Assembly: GCF_014652535.1 (NCBI RefSeq)
Contig: NZ_BMYZ01000005.1
Coordinates: 62,001 to 126,000 of the forward strand
DNA from: Cellvibrio zantedeschiae
GTDB taxonomy: Bacteria; Pseudomonadota; Gammaproteobacteria; Pseudomonadales; Cellvibrionaceae
DNA: 64,000 bases
Direction: 5' to 3'
Positions within the stretch are counted from its first letter, which is position 1. Every line of letters begins with the position of its first letter. Both the position numbers and the translations under genes were made by a program. Shown piece by piece: positions 43,727 to 52,441 of this stretch. The notes under the pieces were generated by a model that worked only from the letters and a program-made list of their open reading frames with translations, searched no databases and was not told the origin of the DNA.

Positions 43727-44875
43727 TCATACCCGCTGATAACCAGCACCTATTTGTTGCACGAACCCCTTGATCTCCAAGCCAATTAACTGGCCCGCAA
43801 TTGAACCCACCGCAATGCCGGTACGCTCCACCAAATCATCGATATTGACCGGGTCATAGCCCATAGCGCGGATAATTTGTTGCTCCGCCGGTGATAACAA
43901 ATCGAGCGACTTTTCGTCCAATTCGGTTTTTTTAGCCGCCTTTTGTTTCAATTTGTGCAAGTTTTCCAATTGATAACCGAGCATACCCTGCAGCTGATCA
44001 ACAATATCCTGGCCTGTTTCCACCAAAGTTGCGCCCTGGCGAATCAGTTGATGGCAGCCCCTCGCCAAAGGATTGTGAATAGAACCCGGAATCGCAAATA
44101 CCTCACGATTTTGTTGCAAGGCGGCTTGAGCGGTAATGAGCGAACCGCTTTGGACTGCTGCTTCTACCACCAAAACACCCCAACTCAGGCCGCTGATAAT
44201 ACGGTTGCGCTGGGGAAAATTGGCGGCTTTGGAACCGCTGCCCAAGGGTAACTCGCTTACCAATGCACCACCTGTCTCCACAATCTCTTGTGCCAATCTG
44301 CGGTGGCGTGACGGGTAAATCAGATCCAAACCAGTACCCATTACCGCTATGGTCTTCCCACCGCCGGCTAAGGCTCCCTGATGGGCAGCTGCATCCACCC
44401 CCAAGGCCAAGCCGCTGGTAATTACAAAACCATTGGCCGCGAGGAACTCCGCAAAACGCTGGGCATTTTCACCCCCGCCCGCGCTGGGATTACGGCTACC
44501 GACAATGGCAATTTGTGGAAGGCTGAGCAAATGAATATCACCACGCACAAATAGCAATGGCGGCACCTTGGGAATCTGGCTTAATAACTCTGGATAGGAG
44601 GCATCACTAATCGATACCAAGTGTACGTCGGGCTGCAGATCCAGCCATTCCAAATCGAGCAGCGCTTTTTGGCCAACAGCTGAGTTATCGGCATGGGATT
44701 GGAATTCCCGCACAGCCGATAAAGACTCTTCATCCAGCAAGGATTGCAAACGATTGATTGGCGCACTTAAAGCGGCTTCTGGAGAACCAAAATGCTTGAT
44801 AAGCCGTTGGAAGCTTGCCGCACCCACATGAGGTAAGCGATGTAAAACGAGGGAGTAAAAGCGAGGATCTTGCAT
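43727..44875 (-). CDS. dprA: DNA-processing protein DprA/Smf
   Basis: A 382-residue protein that binds incoming single-stranded DNA and loads RecA during transformation; in many non-competent bacteria it is kept as Smf. The extended Rossmann fold shows VGSRNPSAGGGENAQRFAE, SGLALGVDAAAHQGAL, GTGLDLIYPSRHR and the LVVEAAVQSGSLIT block. A C-terminal winged helix (about 320-382) follows. The ATG 44875 has an AAGGAAG site; a start 15 codons upstream is weaker. It lies 51 bases after the LysM gene, a pairing conserved in gammaproteobacteria. Confidence 0.95.
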   Translation of the reverse strand: MQDPRFYSLVLHRLPHVGAASFQRLIKHFGSPEAALSAPINRLQSLLDEESLSAVREFQSHADNSAVGQKALLDLEWLDLQPDVHLVSISDASYPELLSQIPKVPPLLFVRGDIHLLSLPQIAIVGSRNPSAGGGENAQRFAEFLAANGFVITSGLALGVDAAAHQGALAGGGKTIAVMGTGLDLIYPSRHRRLAQEIVETGGALVSELPLGSGSKAANFPQRNRIISGLSWGVLVVEAAVQSGSLITAQAALQQNREVFAIPGSIHNPLARGCHQLIRQGATLVETGQDIVDQLQGMLGYQLENLHKLKQKAAKKTELDEKSLDLLSPAEQQIIRAMGYDPVNIDDLVERTGIAVGSIAGQLIGLEIKGFVQQIGAGYQRV

Positions 44876-44926
44876 GATTCTTCCTTGAGAAGCTGGCGGT
44901 GCTTCGTGCACCGCCGCCAACTAATT

Positions 44927-45985
44927 TTATGGATTTTGCAGTGAATCGCCAACCGTCAAGGGGCGATCGGCTTCCAATACCAAAGCGAAGCTCATTTTCT
45001 TAAAGGTACGGAAGACCATCAACAGACCAGCGCGCTCATCCGGCAAAGACACCATGCCGCCAGTCACACGATCCGCCACAACTTCACCTTTTTTATAAAT
45101 AGCTAACACGTTGCCAGGCTTAATGCCTTCACGGTCACCGCGGTTAATCATAACAACGTTATATTTACCCACCTGCTGAACACCGCCTTCAACACCAATA
45201 ATTGTACCGGTAATTTCACTATCGGGGCCGCTTGGGAAAAAGGTTGAACTGGTTGAGCGGTCTTCGCTTGGCAAAAGTTTATCGCCAATACGAATTTCTT
45301 CGTTCGCGCGAACAACGTTAACAGTGGCCACATCACCCTTAATAGATTTAATACTTACCGAACCCACACCAAGTGCATGCATGCCCAAGACTTCACGAGT
45401 TTTGGGGTCGTAGAAAAACTCGCCTTTGCGGAAAACACCAAAGTTGGTTAAATCTTTAAAATCCCCACGCGCATAAGCTTCGTCGCCCGCACCAGATACT
45501 ATGCGTTTTTGTGGACCGGCGAGAATATAAGGAGCCTTGTCTAAAGTTTTCTCACTATCAATTATGCGGCTGCGCGACAGGAAGCTATCGATGCGATCCA
45601 GTGGAATTGCAGTAATCGCCGCTTCGTTTTGTACGACACGTATTTGAGGGCTCAATTTTTCAGTGGCGTTAATACCGCTGCCACCAGCACCGGGAACCAA
45701 CTTGAGCGTGCGCTCAGAGGTCAAACGCGCTTCGCCGTCGATATAAATCAACTTGATTAAATCGCCAGGGTAAATCAAATGGGGGTTTTCAATTTGGGGG
45801 TTGGCATGCCAGATTTCTGGCCATTTCCAAGGGGAATTCAGGAAGGTGCTGGAGATATCCCAAAGGGTATCGCCTCTTTTTACGGTGTATTCATCCGGAT
45901 GTCCGGTTTTGAGCAGGGCATCTTGCGCCCATACATTCAAGCTCAAAAAGGCAGCGGCTATAAGGCCAATAAATATTTTTTTCAT
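44927..45985 (-). CDS. LysM peptidoglycan-binding protein
   Basis: A 352-residue exported protein. It has a signal peptide (1-20, ending VWA) and then a LysM domain, [18 protein letters not shown] (about 33-80), which binds peptidoglycan glycan chains. A longer beta-rich C-terminal region repeats short [16 protein letters not shown]-type segments; it is conserved in proteins encoded next to dprA and def but not functionally defined. It is divergent from def and cotranscribed with dprA. Confidence 0.92.
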   Translation of the reverse strand: MKKIFIGLIAAAFLSLNVWAQDALLKTGHPDEYTVKRGDTLWDISSTFLNSPWKWPEIWHANPQIENPHLIYPGDLIKLIYIDGEARLTSERTLKLVPGAGGSGINATEKLSPQIRVVQNEAAITAIPLDRIDSFLSRSRIIDSEKTLDKAPYILAGPQKRIVSGAGDEAYARGDFKDLTNFGVFRKGEFFYDPKTREVLGMHALGVGSVSIKSIKGDVATVNVVRANEEIRIGDKLLPSEDRSTSSTFFPSGPDSEITGTIIGVEGGVQQVGKYNVVMINRGDREGIKPGNVLAIYKKGEVVADRVTGGMVSLPDERAGLLMVFRTFKKMSFALVLEADRPLTVGDSLQNP

Positions 45986-46028
45986 AGAAACCGATCCTGT
46001 TTTATTCGGCCATGGGACAGATAGACGT

Positions 46029-46034
46029 TATAAT
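46029..46034 (+). promoter_or_regulatory. Likely -10 box of the def-fmt-rsmB unit
   Basis: TATAAT lies 111 bases upstream of the def ATG, in the gap with the divergent LysM gene. No strong -35 is seen. Confidence 0.35.
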
Positions 46035-46139
46035 AGCTTATTAATCCGACACGCTGCTTCCAGAATACAGAGTAATTCCTGTACGATCATCATGTTAGCA
46101 GCGCTTATTATCTTTTTACTAGAAGTTTGTCACAAGACT

Positions 46140-46649
46140 ATGGCGATATTAGAAATACTCGAATTCCCCGATCCCCGCTTACGCACTATAGCCAAGCCCG
46201 TTACCCAGGTAGACGACCGCGTGCGCAAGTTGATCGACGACATGTTTGAAACCATGTACGACGCTCCCGGTGTTGGCTTGGCCGCTTCGCAAATCAATGT
46301 GCATGAACGCATAGTAGTTATAGACGTGAGTGAGGATAAATCCCAGCCATTAGTATTTATAAATCCCGAAGTCACGGTTCTGGATAGCGATATGCACGAG
46401 TACGATGAAGGTTGCCTCTCCGTACCCGGCTTTTACGAAACCGTAGAGCGCCCCGAGCACATTAGCGTTACTGCATTGGATCGCGATGGCAAATCCTTTA
46501 CGATCAAACCTGATGGTTTATTAGCGGTGTGCATTCAACACGAGTTGGATCACCTGAACGGTAAGTTATTTGTGGATTATATTTCCCCGTTCAAACGCGG
46601 CCGTATTAAGAAAAAGCTCGAGAAAAAACACAAAGAAGAGGCGCGCTAA
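46140..46649 (+). CDS. def: Peptide deformylase
   Basis: A 169-residue metalloenzyme that removes the formyl group from new proteins. All three motifs are present: GVGLAASQ (motif 1), EGCLSV (motif 2) and QHELDH (motif 3, HExxH). I start at ATG 46140 ([15 protein letters not shown]), the family-typical N-terminus; upstream in-frame starts would add more than 100 unrelated residues. The ribosome site is weak. A hairpin overlaps the stop, then a repeat separates it from fmt. Confidence 0.97.
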   Translation: MAILEILEFPDPRLRTIAKPVTQVDDRVRKLIDDMFETMYDAPGVGLAASQINVHERIVVIDVSEDKSQPLVFINPEVTVLDSDMHEYDEGCLSVPGFYETVERPEHISVTALDRDGKSFTIKPDGLLAVCIQHELDHLNGKLFVDYISPFKRGRIKKKLEKKHKEEAR

Positions 46650-46659
46650 GCGCCTTTTT
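46639..46659 (+). terminator. Hairpin with T run at the end of def
   Basis: AGGCGC/GCGCCT stem with a 5-base loop, followed by four T, overlapping the def stop codon. It may attenuate read-through to fmt. Confidence 0.65.
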
Positions 46660-46720
46660 GTTTTGGTTAGCTAATGCTTTGAAGTATGCCCTATAGCGTT
46701 CAACCAATTAAGAAGGGAAT

Positions 46721-46828
46721 CGTCATCCTCGCGTAGCGGACCGCTGGATTACTCGCTACGCTCGCCCTTCGGGTCAGCCTGCGGCTGTTCAAGCACTTTG
46801 TGCTTAGTCCCACTACGCGAGGATGACG
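46721..46828. repeat. Dispersed hairpin repeat between def and fmt
   Basis: 16-bp perfect terminal arms (CGTCATCCTCGCGTAG and its complement) enclose 76 bases that include GCTGGATTACTCG, CTCGCCCTTCGGGTCAG and two small inner hairpins (GCCTGCGGC-type and AGCACTTTGTGCT). The inner part matches 28611-28708, and the ends match 10473-10567. It separates def from fmt. Confidence 0.85.
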
Positions 46829-46864
46829 ACTCCCCATAGAATCACTTTTATTGCTTAAGAATCC

Positions 46865-47836
46865 ATGACAGACACCCCACTAAATATCATCTTCGCCGGT
46901 ACACCCGAATTTGCCGCCGAGCACCTAAAAGCCCTGATCGGCAGCCGCCACAAGGTCATTGCTGTCTATTCCCAACCAGATCGCCCCGCCGGTCGCGGTA
47001 AAAAGCTCACGGCAAGCCCGGTAAAAGAAGTCGCGCTGGAACACAACATTCCCGTATACCAGCCACTCAACTTTAAAAGTGACGAGGCAAAAGCCGAGCT
47101 GGCTGCCCTAAATGCAGATTTGATGGTCGTGGTTGCCTATGGGTTAATCCTGCCCAAAGTCGTGTTGGACACTCCGCGCTTGGGTTGTATTAACGTCCAT
47201 GCCTCGATTCTTCCACGCTGGCGCGGCGCAGCTCCCATCCAACGGGCCATTGAAGCAGGCGATACCGAAACTGGCGTTACCATTATGCAAATGGATGTTG
47301 GCCTCGATACCGGTGATATGCTGATAAAAGCGTTTTGCCCGATTTTGGCGACAGATACCGGCGGTATTCTGCATGATCGACTCCTGAATATCGGCACTCC
47401 TGCGTTGCTGGAAGCCTTGGATCAAATCCAATCTGGCCAAACCAAGCCTATCAAACAGGATGATGCGCTCAGTAATTACGCCCCAAAACTTAGCAAAGAA
47501 GAAGCGGCGCTAAACTGGAAGCTACCTGCCGTTGAACTCGAACGGAAAGTACGGGCGTTTAACCCATTTCCAGTCGCCCACACCAAACCAGCGGGCTCCG
47601 GTGATGATGCTCGCATTCGGGTTTGGGCGGCAAAAGCCATGGACAAACCAACCGACGAGCCGCCTGGAACGATTATAGGAATAACAACCTACGGCCTTTC
47701 AGTGGCATGCCAAAGCGGCCAGCTAATATTGGAAAAGCTACAACTGCCGGGGAAAAAGCCAATGGGCGTTACAGAAATTCTTCTCGGTCATCCCGATCTA
47801 TTTAAACGGGGCGATAAACTGGAGATTCCAACTTGA
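46865..47836 (+). CDS. fmt: Methionyl-tRNA formyltransferase
   Basis: A 323-residue enzyme that formylates initiator Met-tRNA using 10-formyl-tetrahydrofolate. It has [15 protein letters not shown] at the start, the [13 protein letters not shown] loop, the active-site motif [18 protein letters not shown] (with catalytic Asn/His/Asp family) and the C-terminal OB-like domain (about 205-310). It pairs functionally with the def gene just upstream and overlaps rsmB by four bases. Confidence 0.97.
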   Translation: MTDTPLNIIFAGTPEFAAEHLKALIGSRHKVIAVYSQPDRPAGRGKKLTASPVKEVALEHNIPVYQPLNFKSDEAKAELAALNADLMVVVAYGLILPKVVLDTPRLGCINVHASILPRWRGAAPIQRAIEAGDTETGVTIMQMDVGLDTGDMLIKAFCPILATDTGGILHDRLLNIGTPALLEALDQIQSGQTKPIKQDDALSNYAPKLSKEEAALNWKLPAVELERKVRAFNPFPVAHTKPAGSGDDARIRVWAAKAMDKPTDEPPGTIIGITTYGLSVACQSGQLILEKLQLPGKKPMGVTEILLGHPDLFKRGDKLEIPT

Positions 47837-49125
47837 TCAGCGTTCGCGCCGCCGCCGCGCAGGTATTAGCGAAGATTCTTCAAGGACAAGGCTCTCTGTC
47901 CAGCTTGTTGCCCGCAATCCAGCATCAAGTTGCCGAGCAAGACCGCCCACTGCTGCAAGAATTGTGTTTCGGTACTTGCCGCTATCAGCCGCAACTAAGC
48001 GCCTACATTGAATGTCTGGTCGATAAGCCCTTGCGCGCCAAGGACAGCGACATTCAGGCGCTCTTGCTGCTCGGTCTTTATCAGCTGCTACACACGCGCA
48101 TCCCCGACCACGCCGCATTAGGCGAAACGGTAGAAGTCACCCGGTTTTTGAAAAAGCCTTGGGCGACCAGCCTGGTAAATGGGGTGCTGCGTAAATTCCA
48201 GCGCGACAAAGGCAAACTAGACAAGCTACTCGCGCAAAACTACGCATTTCAGACCAATCATCCCGCATGGATGGAAGCTTCTCTACGCAAAAATTGGCCG
48301 AACCAGCTCGAAGAAATTATCGCTACCAACAATAGCCATCCGCCTTTTACACTGCGAATCAACACCCAAAAAATCAGCCGCGATAAATATCTAGCCCTGC
48401 TCCAGGACGCGGATATCGCAGCCAACCCAACTACATTTAGCCCCTACGGGATCACGCTGGAAAACGCCTGCGATCCGCGCAAATTGCCATTTTTCAGCGA
48501 AGGCTGGGTTAGCGTACAAGATGAAGCGGCGCAATTGAGTGCCGATCTGCTGCAATTATCGCCAAACTTGCGGATATTAGATGCTTGTTGCGCACCAGGA
48601 GGTAAAACTGGCCACATTCTGGAGTTGGAACCCAACTCGCAAGTTACCGCATTGGATGTCGACGAACGCCGCCTTGGTCGCGTGCGTGAAAACCTCGCCC
48701 GCCTCGGGGCTGAAGCAAACATAATATGCGGCGATGGGACAACTAAAGATTGGTGGGATGGCGAATTATTCGACCGCATCCTGCTGGATGCTCCCTGTTC
48801 GGCAACGGGAATTATTCGCCGCCACCCGGATATCAAAGTGCTACGCACCCCGGAAGAACTCGACAAGCTCGGCGAATTACAAATCAAATTACTCAACAAC
48901 CTTTGGTCGCTCTTAAAGCCTGGCGGAATTCTGGTGTATGCCACCTGCTCGGTCATGCCCAAAGAAAATACCCAGGTTGTGGAAGCCTTTTTGAAACGCC
49001 AACCGCAAGCTGAATGCGATATTTTGGATGCTGAATGGGGCATAAGCCAAACCTGCGGCCGCCAATTGCTTCCGTCAGCAGCGGGACATGATGGTTTCTA
49101 TTATGCACGCCTGCGCAAACTCTAA
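47833..49125 (+). CDS. rsmB: 16S rRNA (cytosine(967)-C(5))-methyltransferase
   Basis: A 430-residue SAM-dependent methyltransferase modifying C967 of 16S rRNA. The N-terminal NusB-like RNA-binding domain (about 1-140) is followed by the catalytic domain with [17 protein letters not shown] (SAM), DAPCSATG (motif IV Cys) and [14 protein letters not shown] (catalytic Cys, motif VI). It starts with TTG, overlapping the fmt stop as TTGA, with a GGAG site 8 bases upstream, so translation is coupled. The def-fmt-rsmB order is widely conserved. In Pseudomonas trkA follows; here a GFA gene does. Confidence 0.96.
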   Translation: MISVRAAAAQVLAKILQGQGSLSSLLPAIQHQVAEQDRPLLQELCFGTCRYQPQLSAYIECLVDKPLRAKDSDIQALLLLGLYQLLHTRIPDHAALGETVEVTRFLKKPWATSLVNGVLRKFQRDKGKLDKLLAQNYAFQTNHPAWMEASLRKNWPNQLEEIIATNNSHPPFTLRINTQKISRDKYLALLQDADIAANPTTFSPYGITLENACDPRKLPFFSEGWVSVQDEAAQLSADLLQLSPNLRILDACCAPGGKTGHILELEPNSQVTALDVDERRLGRVRENLARLGAEANIICGDGTTKDWWDGELFDRILLDAPCSATGIIRRHPDIKVLRTPEELDKLGELQIKLLNNLWSLLKPGGILVYATCSVMPKENTQVVEAFLKRQPQAECDILDAEWGISQTCGRQLLPSAAGHDGFYYARLRKL

Positions 49126-49193
49126 TCAGAACCTAGATCATCACGGCACAAGGTTCAACGATAGTTCGATACGAATCAGATAAGGGGAAGGAT

Positions 49194-49607
49194 ATGAACG
49201 AAACCATTACCGCCCGCTGCCAATGTGGCGCTGTTAAATTTACAGCCAACAGCCAACCCCTGATTCAATTCGTTTGCCACTGCAAAGACTGCCAAACTGC
49301 AGCCGGGCAGCCATTTGTGGGTTTGGTTTTTTTCAAACGTAAATATGCCGATATTTCAGGGGAACTGAGCCAGCATAAATTCGTTGCTGATTCAGGCAAG
49401 GCAACAGCGCGCGACTACTGTGTGCAGTGCGACACTGTTATGTTTGATCACTCCGAAGGCTTTCCCGGAATTATTGGTGTAATGCAGGAGCGAATTTTGG
49501 GTGACTTTGAATTTCTCCCCCACTGCCATGTGTGGGTAAAAAGTAAGCTTGATGAAATTGTGATTCCCGAGGGCGCAACGCAATATCAGGAAAGCCTTAT
49601 TCTTTGA
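49194..49607 (+). CDS. GFA family (glutathione-dependent formaldehyde-activating-like) protein
   Basis: A 137-residue zinc protein with the GFA pattern of cysteines: RCQCGAVKF, then CHCKDCQ, then DYCVQCDTVMF. These are the structural and catalytic zinc ligands. Many GFA-like proteins do not act on formaldehyde, so no substrate is assigned. Its 3' end overlaps the convergent TetR gene by 11 bases, so the two cannot both have a terminator in between. Confidence 0.87.
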   Translation: MNETITARCQCGAVKFTANSQPLIQFVCHCKDCQTAAGQPFVGLVFFKRKYADISGELSQHKFVADSGKATARDYCVQCDTVMFDHSEGFPGIIGVMQERILGDFEFLPHCHVWVKSKLDEIVIPEGATQYQESLIL

Positions 49608-50145
49608 GTAACTGCGCTATGGCCGCCGTAGCCATATCGAAATAACCGGGGTCGTTCTGGCTCTTGGCGCCAATCAAACCGCCCTGTAAAAGCGCAAAAA
49701 TCTGCCGGGCTTTTTCCGGCGTTTTTGCCATATCCAAGCACTCCAACTGAGCTTCAATCCAGCCAATATTTAACGCGTAAAAGGTTTTCATTTCCCGCTG
49801 AATTTCTTCCGGCAGGTTTTTAATCTCCGCCGCCAGCATGGTACAGACCGTCATCCGCTGGCTGGTCGCGGCCTCTTGGCGAAAAAGGGCAATCATGGCA
49901 TCCAGGGCCTTATGCGGATCAAGATAATGCTCTGCAATCTGGGTTAAGGCTCCTTCTAGACGCAGGCGATAGGCGCGCGCGACCTCCACCCCCAAATGAG
50001 TTTTAGTCGGGAAATGATAATGAATACTCGCACTTTTAATACCCAACTCAGCCGCTAACTCGCGAAAGCTAAAGGCCGAGTAGCCACGGCTTGCAATCGC
50101 CTCCTGTGCCAGTTCGATAATTTTGTCGCGGGTGGTGGTGGCCAT
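49597..50145 (-). CDS. TetR/AcrR-family transcriptional regulator
   Basis: A 182-residue repressor-type protein. The N-terminal helix-turn-helix is RDKIIELAQEAIASRGYSAF, then FRELAAELGIKSASIHYHFPTK. The ligand domain is variable and gives no hint of the effector. It is divergent from the dihydrolipoyl dehydrogenase gene across 133 bases that hold two similar palindromes bracketing a promoter, so it very probably represses that gene and itself. Confidence 0.93.
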   Translation of the reverse strand: MATTTRDKIIELAQEAIASRGYSAFSFRELAAELGIKSASIHYHFPTKTHLGVEVARAYRLRLEGALTQIAEHYLDPHKALDAMIALFRQEAATSQRMTVCTMLAAEIKNLPEEIQREMKTFYALNIGWIEAQLECLDMAKTPEKARQIFALLQGGLIGAKSQNDPGYFDMATAAIAQLLKE

Positions 50146-50190
50146 AGCTTTAAGACTTGATGATTTTTGTCAGCATAATATCCCAATACA

Positions 50191-50210
50191 CCTATCTAGT
50201 GGTAGATAGG
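50191..50210. promoter_or_regulatory. TetR operator site 1
   Basis: CCTATCTA-GTGG-TAGATAGG is a palindrome with perfect 8-bp arms, directly upstream of the lpdA-type promoter and 46 bases from the TetR start. It shares the CCTATC and TAGRTAGG half-sites with site 2. Confidence 0.7.
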
Positions 50211-50211
50211 C

Positions 50212-50240
50212 TTGACGAAAGCAAAAATCGGCCTTAACTT
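50212..50240 (+). promoter_or_regulatory. Promoter of the dihydrolipoyl dehydrogenase gene
   Basis: TTGACG (50212-50217), a 17-base spacer, and TAACTT (50235-50240) form a sigma-70 promoter lying exactly between the two operator palindromes. Confidence 0.55.
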
Positions 50241-50257
50241 ACCTATCACTAGGTAGG
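50241..50257. promoter_or_regulatory. TetR operator site 2
   Basis: ACCTATCACTAGGTAGG is an imperfect palindrome sharing the half-sites of site 1, immediately downstream of the -10 box. A repressor bound here would block transcription start. Confidence 0.6.
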
Positions 50258-50278
50258 CAAATTCAGGAGTGGATCGTA

Positions 50279-51688
50279 GTGAATAGTTTAACAACACAAG
50301 TCGTGGTTTTAGGCAGCGGCCCTGGTGGTTATTCAGCGGCATTTCGAGCAGCGGATTTAGGTTTGGATGTGATCATGATTGAGCAATATTCTACGCTTGG
50401 TGGTGTGTGTTTGAACGTAGGCTGCATTCCCTCCAAAGCCTTATTGCATGTGGCAGAAGTGATCAACGAATCCAAACACGCCGAACATTTGGGAGTGAGC
50501 TTTGGCCCCGCAACTTACGAACTGGATAAGGTTCGCGCCTACAAAGACTCCGTTGTGGGTAAATTAACTGGTGGCGTTTCGGGCATGGCGAAGGGGCGTA
50601 AAGTGCAAATCGTCCACGGTTACGGTAGCTTTACCGATGACCGCCATATCCAAGTCGTCAACGGCAATGAAACTACTCTAATTCAATTTGAACACGCGAT
50701 TATTGCGGCGGGTTCATCCAGCGTAAAATTACCTTTTATCCCTGAAGACCCTCGCATCTTCGATTCAACGGGCGCGTTGGAATTGAAGTCTGTGCCTGCC
50801 CGTTTGCTGGTCATTGGCGGCGGTATTATCGGTTTGGAAATGGCGACCGTGTACGAGGCGCTGGGCAGCAAAGTAACCGTCGTAGAATTTGCCGATCAGG
50901 TCATCCCAGCGGCCGATAAAGACTTGGTAAGCGTTTTCACCCGTTACAACAAAGACAAATTCGAATTATTGCTTTCCACCAAAGTGGAAGCCGTAACAGC
51001 AAAACCCGATGCGATAAGTGTGAAATTCAGTAGCGCTACTGAGGAGCGCAGTTTTGATGCAGTTTTGGTCGCCGTAGGGCGCACACCTAACGGCAAGAAA
51101 ATCGCTGCGGAAAAAGCAGGCGTGAATGTAGACGAACGCGGATTTATTGCTGTAAACAAATACCTACAAACCAATGTCCCGCATATTTTTGCGATTGGCG
51201 ACATAGTCGGCCAACCCATGCTCGCCCACAAAGCCAGTCACGAAGGCCACGCTGCTGCAGAAGTTATCGCCGGGCACAAACACGAATTTGTGCCGCTAGC
51301 GATTCCGTCCATCGCCTACACCAGCCCGGAAATTGCCTGGGTCGGACTAACCGAAAAAGAAGCACAGCAACGCGGCATCAATTACAAAACAGCCGTTTAT
51401 CCCTGGTCTGCCAGCGGCCGCGCACTCAGCGCCGACCGCAGCGAAGGCAAAACCAAATTGATTTACGACCCGGTTACCGACCGTTTATTAGGTGCAGGTA
51501 TTGTGGGAATCCACGCAGGAGAATTATTAGGTGAACTCACACTCGCGCTGGAATTTAATGCAAGCGTAGAAGACGTAGCTCTCACAATTCACGCGCATCC
51601 AACGCTGCATGAAACTGTTGGGCTTGCGGCAGAACTCGCGGGTGGAACGATTACGGATTTACCGAATCCAGCTGCGGTGAAACGATAA
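50279..51688 (+). CDS. lpdA: Dihydrolipoyl dehydrogenase (stand-alone)
   Basis: A 469-residue FAD disulfide oxidoreductase (E3). It has the FAD motif VVLGSGPGGYSAA, the redox disulfide GGVCLNVGCIPSKALLH, the NAD motif VIGGGIIGLEMA and the C-terminal His-Glu pair HAHPTLHETVG. It is close to E. coli Lpd in the N-terminal region. The start is GTG with an AGGAG site about 10 bases away. No E1/E2 genes of a 2-oxoacid dehydrogenase are nearby, so it is an extra or stand-alone E3 under the adjacent TetR regulator. A terminator follows. Confidence 0.93.
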   Translation: MNSLTTQVVVLGSGPGGYSAAFRAADLGLDVIMIEQYSTLGGVCLNVGCIPSKALLHVAEVINESKHAEHLGVSFGPATYELDKVRAYKDSVVGKLTGGVSGMAKGRKVQIVHGYGSFTDDRHIQVVNGNETTLIQFEHAIIAAGSSSVKLPFIPEDPRIFDSTGALELKSVPARLLVIGGGIIGLEMATVYEALGSKVTVVEFADQVIPAADKDLVSVFTRYNKDKFELLLSTKVEAVTAKPDAISVKFSSATEERSFDAVLVAVGRTPNGKKIAAEKAGVNVDERGFIAVNKYLQTNVPHIFAIGDIVGQPMLAHKASHEGHAAAEVIAGHKHEFVPLAIPSIAYTSPEIAWVGLTEKEAQQRGINYKTAVYPWSASGRALSADRSEGKTKLIYDPVTDRLLGAGIVGIHAGELLGELTLALEFNASVEDVALTIHAHPTLHETVGLAAELAGGTITDLPNPAAVKR

Positions 51689-51700
51689 CTCTAAAAACTA

Positions 51701-51737
51701 AAAAGCCGATAAGTGAAATGACTTATCGGCTTTTTTT
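51701..51737. terminator. Bidirectional terminator after lpdA
   Basis: GCCGATAAGT/ACTTATCGGC stem, 6-base loop, A run before and T run after, between the converging lpdA and PEP-CTERM genes. Confidence 0.92.
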
Positions 51738-51776
51738 ATTAACGAACAACTAATAATCAATCTGACGGCTAGCTAT

Positions 51777-52298
51777 TTATTTCCATTGTTTGGCACGTCT
51801 CAGGCACACAAGCAAAAGACCTCCAAATAACAAAGCGAGCGAGCTCGGCTCAGGCACTTTTGAGTACGTATAGCTATAGTCATTAGTAGACCAGGCATCA
51901 AATTCAGAAGCAGAAGCATAAAAAAAGTTGCCGCCAATCGTAGTAAAGGCATGCACCCAGAAATCATTGCTGCCCCACATAATAGTATTCGTTTTATTAA
52001 GCAATCCACCAAAAAGGTATCCGTCACCTATAGGCTCGCCATTAATTTCATTAGCTTGGTAATTGTGACCATCAATAAGCAAAGATACGTCGGTAATCGC
52101 ATCTATATTTGCACCGAAAGTGTCAGCCTGGAAGGTAATGTATCCGGATATAGGATCTTGTGGTGGCGTAGTGCCATTAGTAACAGCAGTGAAGCCTTTA
52201 GCAGAAAAATCAATCTTATAAATTGCAGCTTGCGACGCACCTGCAAATAAAAGACATGCTGCAGCCAAACCAAAACGAAATAAATTTAGATATTTCAT
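51777..52298 (-). CDS. PEP-CTERM sorting-domain protein
   Basis: A 173-residue exported protein. The ATG at 52298 opens a signal peptide (MKYLNLFRFGLAAACLLFAG, cleaved after SQA); a longer upstream start would hide it. The body is a small beta-rich domain with Gly/Asn/Thr-rich turns. The C-terminus reads VPEPSSLALLFGGLLLVCL, then RRAKQWK, a clear PEP-CTERM signal. It is the third such protein in the window and stands alone, ended by the shared terminator. Function unknown. Confidence 0.85.
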   Translation of the reverse strand: MKYLNLFRFGLAAACLLFAGASQAAIYKIDFSAKGFTAVTNGTTPPQDPISGYITFQADTFGANIDAITDVSLLIDGHNYQANEINGEPIGDGYLFGGLLNKTNTIMWGSNDFWVHAFTTIGGNFFYASASEFDAWSTNDYSYTYSKVPEPSSLALLFGGLLLVCLRRAKQWK

Positions 52299-52441
52299 AA
52301 ATGTTCCATATTGATAATTTTTATTAAAACCCTGTGCAACCTGATGGCTACAGGAGGACATATTACCGCATGTCTAAATTTCAACCAGCTATATTTTTAA
52401 AAATTGAGAAATGAGTACTCTTCCTTTTCATAAACTTCCCA

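Noticed and set aside
43727-44875. dprA and neighbours as a defence island
   Set aside because: dprA-LysM-def-fmt is a conserved housekeeping order in gammaproteobacteria; no defence gene accompanies it.
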